Shown: piece by piece, positions 11,549-19,053 of the stretch
Position numbering within the stretch: the first letter of the stretch is position 1
Layout of the letters: each line of letters begins with the position of its first letter
Assembly: GCF_016586165.1 (NCBI RefSeq)
Contig: NZ_BCPR01000008.1
Coordinates: forward strand, 1 to 64,000
DNA length: 64,000 nucleotides
Direction: 5' to 3'
Source: Dyella sp. EPa41
GTDB taxonomy: Bacteria > Pseudomonadota > Gammaproteobacteria > Xanthomonadales > Rhodanobacteraceae
Program-made: the position numbers and the translations under genes
The notes under the pieces: generated by a model
Databases searched by the model: none
What the model was told of the DNA's origin: nothing
The model's input: the letters and a program-made list of their open reading frames with translations, nothing else

Positions 11549-12115
11549 ATGAGCCGTGTGTTCAAAGCTTCGCTGCTGTTGATCTCCACCTTCGCCCTGG
11601 CGGCATGCGGCTTCCACCTGCGCCAGAGCGTGGCGTTGCCGCCGGCGATGCAGCGGGTGCATGTCACGGTCAACGGCGACATCAACCTGCAGCGAGGCCT
11701 TGCCCGCGCACTGGCCAGCTCCGGTGCCACCGTGGAAGACCACGCGGGCGCCGACATCGCAGAGCTCAGCGTGCCGGTGGCGTCCTTCAGCACGGAGACG
11801 CTCACCGTCAGCGGCCAGGCGCGCGTTACGGAATACACCGTGCGCTACCAGGTGCAGTTCGAGGTTCACGACGGCGCCGGCCAACCGCTGGTGCAGCGCC
11901 AGCGCATCGACATGTCGCGCGAGTTCAGCTACGACGCCACCAATACCATCGGTACGACGGCGCAGGTCGATGCGATCCACAGCAGCCTCAACGACGACAT
12001 GGTGCAGGCCGTGCTGTTCCGTCTGCAGGCCGCCGGCCGCCATCCGGAACAGACGGCTGCGCAAGCTGTCCAGGCGGCCGAACCGGCCCCGGCGCCGGCC
12101 AGCAGCACGCACTGA
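11549..12115 (+). CDS. lptE: LPS-assembly lipoprotein LptE
   Basis: This 188-residue lipoprotein has a signal peptide with lipobox LAAC followed by GFHLRQ, the hallmark start of LptE. LptE plugs the LptD barrel in the outer membrane and helps insert lipopolysaccharide. It lies directly between leuS and holA, the standard gammaproteobacterial place. I prefer the ATG at 11549 because AGGA sits 8 bases upstream. The ATG at 11540 overlaps the leuS stop but has the same site touching it. The tail is a low-complexity Ala/Pro/Gln run. Confidence 0.93.
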   Translation: MSRVFKASLLLISTFALAACGFHLRQSVALPPAMQRVHVTVNGDINLQRGLARALASSGATVEDHAGADIAELSVPVASFSTETLTVSGQARVTEYTVRYQVQFEVHDGAGQPLVQRQRIDMSREFSYDATNTIGTTAQVDAIHSSLNDDMVQAVLFRLQAAGRHPEQTAAQAVQAAEPAPAPASSTH

Positions 12116-12121
12116 GCCGCC

Positions 12122-13132
12122 ATGCCGCTCAATGCCGCCCAATGGCAGAAGTCGCTGACGGCGGATCATCTGCAGCCGGTGTATCTGCTCGCCGGCGAAG
12201 AACTGCTGGTGCTGGAGGCCGCCGACGCCTTGCGTGCGCAGGCGCGCAAGCTCGGGTACGCCGAGCGCGAAGTGCTGGACGTCGGCAACCATTTCGACTG
12301 GGATGACCTGGCGCGTTCCGCGGCCGGGATGTCCCTGTTCGCGACGCGCCGCCTGCTGGACCTCCGCCTTCCCACGGGTCGCCCCGGTACCGAGGGCGCC
12401 AAGGCCATCAACGAGTTTTGCGCGAACCCGCCGCCGGACGTCACCTTGCTGATCACCGCCACCGAGTGGAGCAACAAGCACGAAGGCGCGTGGACCAGGA
12501 ACCTCGACGCCGCCGGCACGATGGTGGTCTTCAATGCGCCGCGCCCGAACGAATGGGCCGCGTGGATTGGTGCGCGCCTCGCTTCGCGCGGCCTGTCCGC
12601 GACGCCGGATGCCGCCGCGCTGCTCGCCGAGCGGGTCGAAGGCAACCTGCTTGCCGCTGCGCAGGAAATCGACAAGCTGGTCGTGCTGCATGGCCAGGGC
12701 AAGATCGACGCGGCGGAAATGGAAAGCCTGGTCGCCGACAGTGCCCGCTACGATGCATTCAAGCTCACCGATGCCGCGTTTGCGGGCGAGGGTGGGCGTG
12801 CGTTGCGCATCCTGCATGGCCTGCATGCGGAGGGCGACGAGCTGATCGCGCTGATGGGCTGGCTGGTCAACCAGCTGCAGCTCGCCTTGCGACTGGCGAA
12901 CGCACGCGACTTCGCCGCGCAGGCGCGCGCCGAACGCCTGTGGCCCGCACGCGAGCAGCTGTTCCGCAAGGCACTGCGACGTGCACCACGTGACCACTGG
13001 CTGCAATGCCTCGCGCGCGCCGCCCGCATCGATCGCATGGCCAAGGGCCGCGAGCAGGGCGATCCCTGGCTCGAAGCGGAACGCCTGATCGCCGCCATCG
13101 CCGAGCCGCGCGCGGCGCAGGCGCTCGCGTGA
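12122..13132 (+). CDS. holA: DNA polymerase III subunit delta
   Basis: The 336-residue protein matches HolA in length, in the N-terminal PVYLLAGEELLVLEAADALR segment and in the three-domain AAA+-like layout without Walker motifs. Delta opens the beta sliding clamp as part of the clamp-loader complex. It follows lptE after six bases, which is the conserved order. Nothing unusual is seen in the frame. Confidence 0.94.
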   Translation: MPLNAAQWQKSLTADHLQPVYLLAGEELLVLEAADALRAQARKLGYAEREVLDVGNHFDWDDLARSAAGMSLFATRRLLDLRLPTGRPGTEGAKAINEFCANPPPDVTLLITATEWSNKHEGAWTRNLDAAGTMVVFNAPRPNEWAAWIGARLASRGLSATPDAAALLAERVEGNLLAAAQEIDKLVVLHGQGKIDAAEMESLVADSARYDAFKLTDAAFAGEGGRALRILHGLHAEGDELIALMGWLVNQLQLALRLANARDFAAQARAERLWPAREQLFRKALRRAPRDHWLQCLARAARIDRMAKGREQGDPWLEAERLIAAIAEPRAAQALA

Positions 13133-13142
13133 CGATGGCCGG

Positions 13143-13182
13143 CACTTCTCCCCTCTTGGGAGAGGGCCAGAGTGAGGGGAGC
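13143..13182. repeat. Extragenic inverted repeat (family B) between holA and nadD
   Basis: TTCTCCCCTCTTGGGAGAGG forms a short hairpin followed by GAGTGAGGGG. It is a short member of the C/T-arm, G/A-arm family that also occurs near 0.3, 42.0, 57.1 and 63.06 kb. Confidence 0.5.
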
Positions 13183-13283
13183 GTGCTCGCCTCGATCCAT
13201 CACCGCATGCGTGCTTTTTCGTCAATCGACCCCGGCGCAACGTGTTTCCCCGCCCCGGCGCGCTCTCCGGCGGGGAGATGAGC

Positions 13284-13919
13284 ATGCGCCCCCTTGCGAT
13301 TTTCGGCGGCACCTTCGACCCCATACACCTGGGGCATCTCAGCGTGGCCTGGGAAGCGTCCGAGCTGCTCGATGCCGATGTGCGCCTGATGCCGGCCAGT
13401 GTCCCGCCGCATCGGCCCTCGCCACTGGCGAATGCGCAACAGCGGGTGGCGATGCTGAAGGCGGCGTTGCAGAAGCAGTCGCGCCTCGCGCTCGACGCGC
13501 GCGAGCTCGAACGAAGCGGCCCGTCCTACACGATCGACACACTGGTCGAGCTGCGGAAGGAAGAGGGCGATCGCCCTCTGGTGCTGCTGTTGGGCGCTGA
13601 TGCCTTCGCCGGCCTGCCTTCGTGGCATCGTTGGCGCGAGTTGTTCGATGTGGCCCACATCGGCGTGCTCAGTCGCCCTGGCGTGGACGTCGCATGGTCT
13701 GACGAGCTGTTGGCCGCCATCGGGCCGCGGCTCATCGATGATGCCTCCGCCCTGCATGCCTTGCGTGCAGGCAAGGTGATCGAGCTCTCTGTCACGCCGC
13801 TGGAGATTTCGGCGACGCGCGTTCGCGAGCTGTTGGCCGCAGGCCGTGACCCGCGCTATCTGCTGCCCTGCGGGCTGTTCGACGATCCGTCGATTCTCGC
13901 GCCTTACCGCAAGGTCTGA
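13284..13919 (+). CDS. nadD: Nicotinate-nucleotide adenylyltransferase
   Basis: The 211-residue enzyme shows the nucleotidyltransferase signature GGTFDPIHLGH at its N-terminus and ISATRVR near the C-terminus, both diagnostic of NadD. It adenylates nicotinate mononucleotide to make deamido-NAD in NAD synthesis. The ATG at 13284 has GGGGAG six bases upstream. The ATG at 13278 touches that site, and a further frame start at 13242 covers repeat-like sequence. In related genomes rsfS normally follows directly, but here a block of about 6 kb intervenes. Confidence 0.94.
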   Translation: MRPLAIFGGTFDPIHLGHLSVAWEASELLDADVRLMPASVPPHRPSPLANAQQRVAMLKAALQKQSRLALDARELERSGPSYTIDTLVELRKEEGDRPLVLLLGADAFAGLPSWHRWRELFDVAHIGVLSRPGVDVAWSDELLAAIGPRLIDDASALHALRAGKVIELSVTPLEISATRVRELLAAGRDPRYLLPCGLFDDPSILAPYRKV

Positions 13920-13928
13920 GCGTCTCCT

Positions 13929-14007
13929 TGCTCGTGCACCCAGTGCGCGAGCCCAAAGGAAGCGACGCCCCCTCAGGCTTTTCGCGCACCGGGTGCGCTC
14001 CTGCAAA
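13929..14007. repeat. REP-like palindromic pair (family A), diverged
   Basis: CTCGTGCACCCAGTGCGCGA is followed in inverted orientation by TTTTCGCGCACCGGGTGCGC and TCCTGC. It lies between the convergent nadD and msrB genes and marks the left edge of the block that separates nadD from rsfS. The left arm has lost the GTAGGAG end. Confidence 0.65.
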
Positions 14008-14023
14008 AGAAGGACGCGCCGGG

Positions 14024-14644
14024 TTACGACGTTCTCGGCACAAACCTCAACGCCACCGAATTCATGCAGTAACGCAACCCTGTCGGCGGCGGGCCATCAT
14101 CGAACACGTGGCCAAGATGGCTGTCGCAGCCGGCGCAGTTCACCGCCGTGCGTTCCCATCCAAAGCTGTTGTCACGCTTTTCGATGACATTTTTCTTGGC
14201 GATCGGCTGCCAGAAGCTCGGCCATCCGGTGCCGGAGTCGAACTGCGTTGCCGCATCGAACAGCGCCGTGTCGCATGCAGGGCATCGGTACAGGCCTGGC
14301 ACGGACGGCTTTTCATGCGGGCCGCTGAAGGCGCGCTCGGTGCCTTCGCGGCGCATCACGTAGTAGGCGTCATCGGAAAGCCGCTGATGCCACTGCGCGT
14401 CGTTGAGCACGAGCTTGCGCACGTGGCAGCTGCCGAGATGCCGGCCATCGTCGGCAAAGCATTCGAGCAGGAGATCCTCGCCCTGCGCCGCGGGCGTCGC
14501 CGCCATGGCGTCTCCCGACGACATGCCGCGTCGCGAGAAGCCCGGCAACAACCACGCGCCTGTGACGGCGATGGCGCCTCCGGCCAATGCCGCACGCAGG
14601 AAGCGGCGGCGTTCCAGCATCACGATATCCTGGGTGCGAGACAT
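14024..14644 (-). CDS. msrB: Tat-exported peptide-methionine (R)-S-oxide reductase MsrB
   Basis: The 206-residue protein has a twin-arginine signal (ERRRFLRAAL, about residues 11-20, then a hydrophobic stretch) and a C-terminal SelR domain. Zinc cysteines are seen at 121/124 and 170/173, and the catalytic Cys193 lies in RYCMNS. It reduces methionine-R-sulfoxide in proteins, here on the periplasmic side. The ATG at 14644 has GGAG six bases upstream. It lies 29 bases downstream of dipZ on the same strand, and that thiol-relay protein is a natural electron donor for it. The Tat signal implies export after folding, probably with zinc bound. Confidence 0.93.
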   Translation of the reverse strand: MSRTQDIVMLERRRFLRAALAGGAIAVTGAWLLPGFSRRGMSSGDAMAATPAAQGEDLLLECFADDGRHLGSCHVRKLVLNDAQWHQRLSDDAYYVMRREGTERAFSGPHEKPSVPGLYRCPACDTALFDAATQFDSGTGWPSFWQPIAKKNVIEKRDNSFGWERTAVNCAGCDSHLGHVFDDGPPPTGLRYCMNSVALRFVPRTS

Positions 14645-14673
14645 GGTGGACTCCATCACGCGGTTGGCGTGGA

Positions 14674-16410
14674 TCAGCCGAACGTAAAGGCGTAGGCCTG
14701 CACGCCCGGGTCGAGGAAGGTGATTTCGAACGTACGCTCGCCCGTGCCACCCGCCTGGCGCACCAGCTGGTAGAGGCGCTGCGAGGTCACCGTGCCATTG
14801 CCGTCGGCATCGGTATCCATGCCGTGATCGGCAGCCGGCACCTTGCCGTCGATGGTCACGCGGAAGCGCACCGGTTTGCCGTCCGACGAGGGGCCCAGGA
14901 CCAGATGCAGGTCGCGTCCGCGAAAGCGGTAGACGATGCGGCTGGTGGCGCTGTCCGATCGCGCGCTTTCCTCGCGCACGGTCCAGCGGCCGCCGAGTGC
15001 CCATTGATTGGCCATGAGCGTGGCGGGCGCGCGGTAGTCCCACGCGTCGTCGTGCGCCACTTGGCCGCCGGCGAAGTTCTCGGCGCGCGCGTAGCCGACG
15101 TAGGTTTCCGGCGAGCGCTGCGCATCGCCCGAGCTGGCCGCTTCCGCACCTTGTGCACCGGGCTGTACATAGCCGCCCGGCAGGTTCGTCTGGCCCGCTT
15201 CGGTGAGCAGCTGGCGGATCACGTCCTCGCTCTGGTCGTACTCGCCCTCACCGAAATGGTGGTGGCGAATGTGGCCCTGGCCATCGATGAAGTAGTGCGC
15301 GGGCCAGTATTCGTTGTTGAAGCCTTTCCAGATCGCATACTCGTTGTCGAGCGCCACGGGGTAGTCGACACCAAGGTCCTTCACGGCCTTGATGACGTTC
15401 TGCGGTTCCTTCTCGAAGGCGAATTCGGGCGCATGCACGCCGATCACGACCAGGCCGTGGTCCTTGTACTTGTCGGCCCAGCCACGCACGTAAGGTAGCG
15501 AACGGATGCAGTTGATGCAGGAATAGGTCCAGAAATCGACCAGCACCACCTTGCCGCGCAGCGATTGCGCCGAGAGCGCCGTGCTGTTGAGCCATTGGGT
15601 GGCGCCTGCCAACGAAGGCAACTCGCCTTCGATCGGCAACGGATCGCCGGCCTTCACCATGGGTTGTGGCGCAGGCGCGGGGCGTACGGCATCGATCAGC
15701 TTTTGTTCGATGCCACCGGTGCTGGCGAGTGACACGCGAGTCAGCAGGCCGGTATCGACGCCCAGCGCGATCGCGGCAACGCCGGCGAGCACCAGGGCGC
15801 CCAGCGCGCGCCGCACCCACTCGCCGGCGCCCAGTGAGCGCTTCATGAGTGCAAACACACGACCACCCACGACGAGCGCCAGCGCCAGCGACGTGGCCGC
15901 GCCGGCCGCATAGGTGAGCAGCAGCAGGGTGGTCTGCACGCTGGCGCCATTCAACGCCGCGCCGGTCAGCAGCAGGCCGAGGATGGGGCCGGCGCAGGGC
16001 GCCCAGAGCAGGCCGGTCGCCACGCCCAGCCCCGCGGCGGACCACGCCGAGTCGCCCTCCACATCCGAACGCTGGGTCAGCTTGTTGCCCAACGCCACGA
16101 ATGGCCGGCTGATCCATTCGGCCAGGTGGCTGGACAGCAGGGTGAGGCCGAGCACCGCCAGCACCACCATGGCGACGATGCGGCCATATTGGTTCGCACG
16201 GATGGCCCAGCCGCCACCCACCGCCGCCAGGGTCGCGACAAGGGCGAAGGTGAGCGCCATGCCCAGCAACATCGGCAGTCCGTTGCGGGCGAAAGGCCGG
16301 TCCGCCCGGGCAAATACGAACGGCAGCACGGGCAGGATGCACGGGCTGAGTATGGTCAGCACACCACCCAGGTAGGCCAGGATCAGCACGAGCATGTAGA
16401 CAGCATCCAT
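14674..16410 (-). CDS. dipZ: DipZ-type thiol relay protein: CcdA membrane domain fused to thioredoxin and C-terminal domain
   Basis: This 578-residue fusion has a CcdA-like membrane half (about residues 1-230) with the two conserved cysteines Cys24 (SPCILP) and Cys139 (APCAGP), then a periplasmic TlpA-like thioredoxin domain with Cys298-x-x-Cys301 (SCINC), and a beta-rich C-terminal domain from about residue 420 as in mycobacterial DipZ. It should carry electrons from cytoplasmic thioredoxin to the periplasm. msrB follows directly, so MsrB is the likely client. Start ATG is at 16410. A GTAAC-N17-CGAA site lies just upstream, matching those at the sigma gene and the first repeat-protein gene. 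Confidence 0.9.
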   Translation of the reverse strand: MDAVYMLVLILAYLGGVLTILSPCILPVLPFVFARADRPFARNGLPMLLGMALTFALVATLAAVGGGWAIRANQYGRIVAMVVLAVLGLTLLSSHLAEWISRPFVALGNKLTQRSDVEGDSAWSAAGLGVATGLLWAPCAGPILGLLLTGAALNGASVQTTLLLLTYAAGAATSLALALVVGGRVFALMKRSLGAGEWVRRALGALVLAGVAAIALGVDTGLLTRVSLASTGGIEQKLIDAVRPAPAPQPMVKAGDPLPIEGELPSLAGATQWLNSTALSAQSLRGKVVLVDFWTYSCINCIRSLPYVRGWADKYKDHGLVVIGVHAPEFAFEKEPQNVIKAVKDLGVDYPVALDNEYAIWKGFNNEYWPAHYFIDGQGHIRHHHFGEGEYDQSEDVIRQLLTEAGQTNLPGGYVQPGAQGAEAASSGDAQRSPETYVGYARAENFAGGQVAHDDAWDYRAPATLMANQWALGGRWTVREESARSDSATSRIVYRFRGRDLHLVLGPSSDGKPVRFRVTIDGKVPAADHGMDTDADGNGTVTSQRLYQLVRQAGGTGERTFEITFLDPGVQAYAFTFG

Positions 16411-16428
16411 CAGGGAGTCATGAACGTA

Positions 16429-16454
16429 TTCGCCGGGCACGGCGCCACGGTTAC
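16429..16454 (-). promoter_or_regulatory. Candidate SigF-type ECF promoter for dipZ-msrB
   Basis: Read on the minus strand, GTAAC (16454-16450) is followed after exactly 17 bases by CGAA (16432-16429), ending 18 bases before the dipZ start codon. Caulobacter SigF promoters are described with GTAACC and CGAA elements, and the sixth base here is also C. The identical layout occurs at 16536 and 17911. Found by eye. Confidence 0.65.
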
Positions 16455-16535
16455 CAGGGCGCGGGGTTCCCCATGGGCTGCCCCGCGAGAGTTTTCCGAA
16501 ACAGCGCCCCGTGCCGGTGAAAACCGGCGCGCGAG

Positions 16536-16561
16536 GTAACGGAAACACTTCCTGCGCCGAA
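16536..16561 (+). promoter_or_regulatory. Candidate autoregulatory SigF-type ECF promoter for the sigma-nrsF operon
   Basis: GTAAC (16536-16540), 17 bases, CGAA (16558-16561), placed 29 bases before the sigma-factor ATG. Same spacing and bases as the divergent dipZ site 80 bases away and the site before the Met/Lys-repeat gene. This suggests the sigma factor drives its own operon. Confidence 0.65.
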
Positions 16562-16590
16562 TAACCGTAAGACCTTCGCGATACCTCTCC

Positions 16591-17250
16591 ATGACCGCCG
16601 CCTTGACCGCCACCCGTCCGATGGTTCTAGATAGCGTCCTTCCTGTCTGGATCCGGGCCGACTTTGCCGTGAGTGACGCCGCTGAAAGCGCCATCGATGT
16701 GCCGGAGCGGCGGCGTGCCGCCTGGATGGCGGCAGCCCAGGGTGGCGATCGGCGGTCCTACGAGCGCGTACTGGCCGACTCGGTGCCCCTGATCCGCGCT
16801 GCGGCGCGACGCCAGGGCGTGGATGCGGACCTGACGGACGATGTGGTGCAGGAGACCCTGCTTACCGTGCACCGGGTGCGCCACACCTACGATCCGGGGC
16901 GCTCGTACGACGCCTGGTTGTCGGCCATTGCGGCACGGCGCGCGATCGATGCGCTGCGGAGCCAGGGCCGGCGAGGGCACCGCGAGTTGCATGACGAGCG
17001 AGCCTACGACATGCACCCCGACGAGCACGACGCCGCCGACGCCACCGAGCGTGAACAGGCCGCGCGCCGTCTGCGCGAGGCGATCGCGACACTGCCGCCG
17101 GGCCAGCGCGAAGCGGTCGAACAGCTTGGCCTCAAGGAGCGCTCGCTGGCGGAAGCCTCGGCGCATACCGGTCGTCAATCCGGCGCATTGAAAGTGAATC
17201 TGCATCGCGCCATGAAGGCGTTGCGAACCCGTTTCCATGGAGAGCCCTGA
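16591..17250 (+). CDS. ECF RNA polymerase sigma factor, SigF/EcfF-like
   Basis: The 219-residue protein has sigma-70 region 2 (LIRAAARR to DDVVQETLLTVHR and YDAWLSAIAARRAIDALR, about residues 67-127) and region 4 (LPPGQREAVEQLGLKERSLAEAS, about 168-192). It is paired with an NrsF/DUF1109 anti-sigma gene, as in Caulobacter SigF and Bradyrhizobium EcfF, which answer to metal and oxidant stress. About 45 residues precede region 2, longer than usual, so the ATG at 16621 may be the true start. It should direct polymerase to GTAAC-N17-CGAA sites, one of which precedes it. Confidence 0.9.
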   Translation: MTAALTATRPMVLDSVLPVWIRADFAVSDAAESAIDVPERRRAAWMAAAQGGDRRSYERVLADSVPLIRAAARRQGVDADLTDDVVQETLLTVHRVRHTYDPGRSYDAWLSAIAARRAIDALRSQGRRGHRELHDERAYDMHPDEHDAADATEREQAARRLREAIATLPPGQREAVEQLGLKERSLAEASAHTGRQSGALKVNLHRAMKALRTRFHGEP

Positions 17251-17254
17251 GCAC

Positions 17255-17914
17255 ATGTCCGAATCGCGACTCCCCGAGTCACTGATCCAGTCGCTGGGCG
17301 TGCAGCTGACCCCGGTGCGGCGCCTGCCGCCGCCGTGGATGCGCACGATCGGCTGGCTGGTGCTGGTGGCGGCGATCGCCTTGGGCTTGCTGTGGCATTA
17401 CGGTGCGCAGCACATGATCCGCCGCTGGGTGGCCGAGCCGGACATCGCCGTCGCGGGTATCGGCGCGCTGATCACGGCGGTGTCGGCGGCGTGGGCGGCG
17501 TTTACGCTGGGCGTTCCCGGGCGTTCCGCCGCATGGGCGTGGCTGCCGCTGCCCGGGCTCGCGTTGTGGGTGGGCGCCAGCGGGCTCGGCTGCCTGCGCG
17601 ATGTCGTCGTGCCGGGAGCGACCGTGGCCACTGCACATCAGTCCGGCGACTGCCTGATGTTCATCATCAGCTTGTCGATCCCGCTCTCTGCATTGCTGGT
17701 GTGGCTGCTGCGCCGCGCCTGTCCGCTTCGGCCGGTGCTGACGGCGGTGATGATCGGACTCGCCAGTGCGGCCGCTTCCGCGGCGCTGCTGGAGATCTGC
17801 CACGGTTTCGCCGTCGCGGTCACCGACCTCATCACGCATGCGATCGCGGTCGGCATCGTGGTGCTGGTCAACGCCCTGATGGGCGGTCGTCTGCTGCAAC
17901 CCGCACTGAAGTAA
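17255..17914 (+). CDS. nrsF: NrsF (DUF1109) family membrane anti-sigma factor
   Basis: The 219-residue protein has six hydrophobic segments and the short cytoplasmic N-terminus ending TPVRRLPPPW typical of NrsF. Four cysteines are present, at 113, 133, 156 and 182. Cys133 and Cys182 fall almost exactly where Caulobacter NrsF has its two functional cysteines (131 and 181, from memory of the literature). The family holds SigF at the membrane until metals or oxidants act on the periplasmic cysteines. ATG 17255 lies four bases after the sigma stop. ATG 17237, overlapping the sigma gene, is an alternative. Confidence 0.9.
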   Translation: MSESRLPESLIQSLGVQLTPVRRLPPPWMRTIGWLVLVAAIALGLLWHYGAQHMIRRWVAEPDIAVAGIGALITAVSAAWAAFTLGVPGRSAAWAWLPLPGLALWVGASGLGCLRDVVVPGATVATAHQSGDCLMFIISLSIPLSALLVWLLRRACPLRPVLTAVMIGLASAAASAALLEICHGFAVAVTDLITHAIAVGIVVLVNALMGGRLLQPALK

Positions 17915-17936
17915 CGCCTCTCTCCATCGCAACGAA
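17911..17936 (+). promoter_or_regulatory. Candidate SigF-type ECF promoter for the first Met/Lys-repeat gene
   Basis: GTAAC (17911-17915), 17 bases, CGAA (17933-17936). It begins on the nrsF stop codon and lies 49 bases before the ATG at 17986. Layout is identical to the sites at 16429 and 16536. Confidence 0.6.
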
Positions 17937-17985
17937 GGAACACATGCGGCTCATGCCGCATCGTCCATCCGTCAGGAGAGCTCCC

Positions 17986-18264
17986 ATGAAGTACTTCATT
18001 CCGCTGGCTCTTGCCGCCTCATTGGCCTGCGTATCCATCGCGTCCGCGCAGGACGCCATGCAGCCGGCAAGCGCCGGTACTGCCATGAAGCAGGATGCGA
18101 TGAAAAGCGGCGACACGATGATGAAGAAAGATGCTCCAGGCATGAAACACGACAGCATGAAAAAGCACGACGCCATGAAAAAGGGTGATGCGATGCAGCA
18201 CAGCGACGGCATGAAGAAGGCGTCCGGCGGCAGCGACAGCGGCGGCGCTTCGGGTGGCCAGTGA
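17986..18264 (+). CDS. Small secreted MXKDX-type Met/Lys/Asp repeat protein
   Basis: The 92-residue product has a Sec signal peptide (residues 1-22, ending IASA) and a mature part built of short repeats around DAMKSGD, DSMKKHD and DAMKKGD, rich in Met, Lys, Asp and His, with a Gly/Ser tail. It matches the pentapeptide MXKDX repeat family, which has no settled function. The mature part contains no cysteine, so it is not a typical modified bufferin. Met and His side chains could bind copper or be sacrificial targets for oxidants, which would fit the msrB locus, but that is inference. AGGAG lies 7 bases before the ATG. Confidence 0.85.
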   Translation: MKYFIPLALAASLACVSIASAQDAMQPASAGTAMKQDAMKSGDTMMKKDAPGMKHDSMKKHDAMKKGDAMQHSDGMKKASGGSDSGGASGGQ

Positions 18265-18635
18265 CCTCGGCAACCACCCGCAAGAAAAAGCGGATTTCCA
18301 TCGTGCGTGAGCACTGCAGCAAACGATCCTGGGCCCACGCGGCCTGCCGATATTGACGCTGAATGGCGATGTCGGCCGGTCGCATCTTCCTGCCGGGCAT
18401 GGGTATACGCTTGGGTCCGTTCCCGGCGTGCGCGACACGAGCGCAAACCCGGCAACGTGTTTCACGAACCAGGGAAGGGTCGTTCGCATCGGGCAGGACT
18501 GCTGATGTGGCGTGGCCGGAGCCGGCGCAAGCCGGTGACGGATCGTCGGGTCGCTCGGGAGGGGTGGCGCCGGCAGTTTCAAGGAAGTGCGGCATGGCCG
18601 CACGGTTACCTCACCGCTTCAGGAGACATGCACTC
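18265..18635. other. Gap of 371 bases between the two repeat-protein genes, no gene found
   Basis: No frame here has a ribosome site or recognisable product. The only clear structure is a 7-bp hairpin GTGCGGC-ATG-GCCGCAC (18587-18603) shortly before the next gene. I searched for a fourth GTAAC-N17-CGAA site and did not find one, so the second repeat gene may be controlled differently. Confidence 0.5.
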
Positions 18636-18941
18636 ATGAAAGTTTCCCGTTACGCCGTACTCGCCTTCGCCACTGCCCTCGCTCTCGGTTTCGCCGTGTC
18701 GCCTGTCATGGCGCAGTCTGCCCAGGACACCAGCAAGGACGCGATGAAGTCCAGCTCGGATGCCATGAAATCAAATTCGGATGCGATGAAGTCGAGTTCC
18801 GATGCCATGAAGTCCGGCTCGGATGAGATGAAGTCCGCCAATGATTCGATGAAGGGCGACGCCGGCAAGAGCAGCTCGCACCACAAGAAGCAGCACAAGA
18901 AGAGCAGCGAACCGGCTTCCTCCTCGACCAGCGGCCACTGA
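18636..18941 (+). CDS. Small secreted Met/Lys/Ser repeat protein with His-rich tail
   Basis: The 101-residue product has a signal peptide (residues 1-26, ending VMAQ), then a regular heptad-like run of DAMKSSS, DAMKSNS, DAMKSSS, DAMKSGS, DEMKSAN and DSMKGDA, and a basic His/Lys/Ser tail containing SSHHKKQHKKS. It is cysteine-free after cleavage. It shares the M-K repeat idea with the gene 372 bases upstream, and its tail closely resembles the small protein at 49236. AGGAG (18621-18625) lies 10 bases before the ATG. Function unknown. The regular spacing of Met, Lys and Asp suggests a helix with one charged face. Confidence 0.85.
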   Translation: MKVSRYAVLAFATALALGFAVSPVMAQSAQDTSKDAMKSSSDAMKSNSDAMKSSSDAMKSGSDEMKSANDSMKGDAGKSSSHHKKQHKKSSEPASSSTSGH

Positions 18942-18962
18942 TTTCCAACCGCGTCGGCAAGC

Positions 18963-18993
18963 AAGGCTCCCCCCGCGGGAGCCTTGTTTTTAG
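18963..18993 (+). terminator. Rho-independent terminator after the second repeat-protein gene
   Basis: AAGGCTCCC pairs with GGGAGCCTT around a CCCGC loop and is followed by GTTTTT. It lies 22 bases after the stop codon at 18941 and before the oxidoreductase gene. Confidence 0.85.
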
Positions 18994-19053
18994 GCATGGC
19001 GCCGTGCGGGCGTGGTGTAATAGTGCATCGTCCACGCGGCGGGGCACTCGATC

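Noticed and set aside
17986-18264. Bufferin (MNIO substrate) identity for the small repeat proteins
   Set aside because: The mature peptides lack cysteine and no DUF692 or DUF2063 partner gene is nearby.
18265-18635. Possible fourth SigF-type site or small gene between the two repeat-protein genes
   Set aside because: No GTAAC-N17-CGAA on either strand and no frame with a ribosome site and sensible product.
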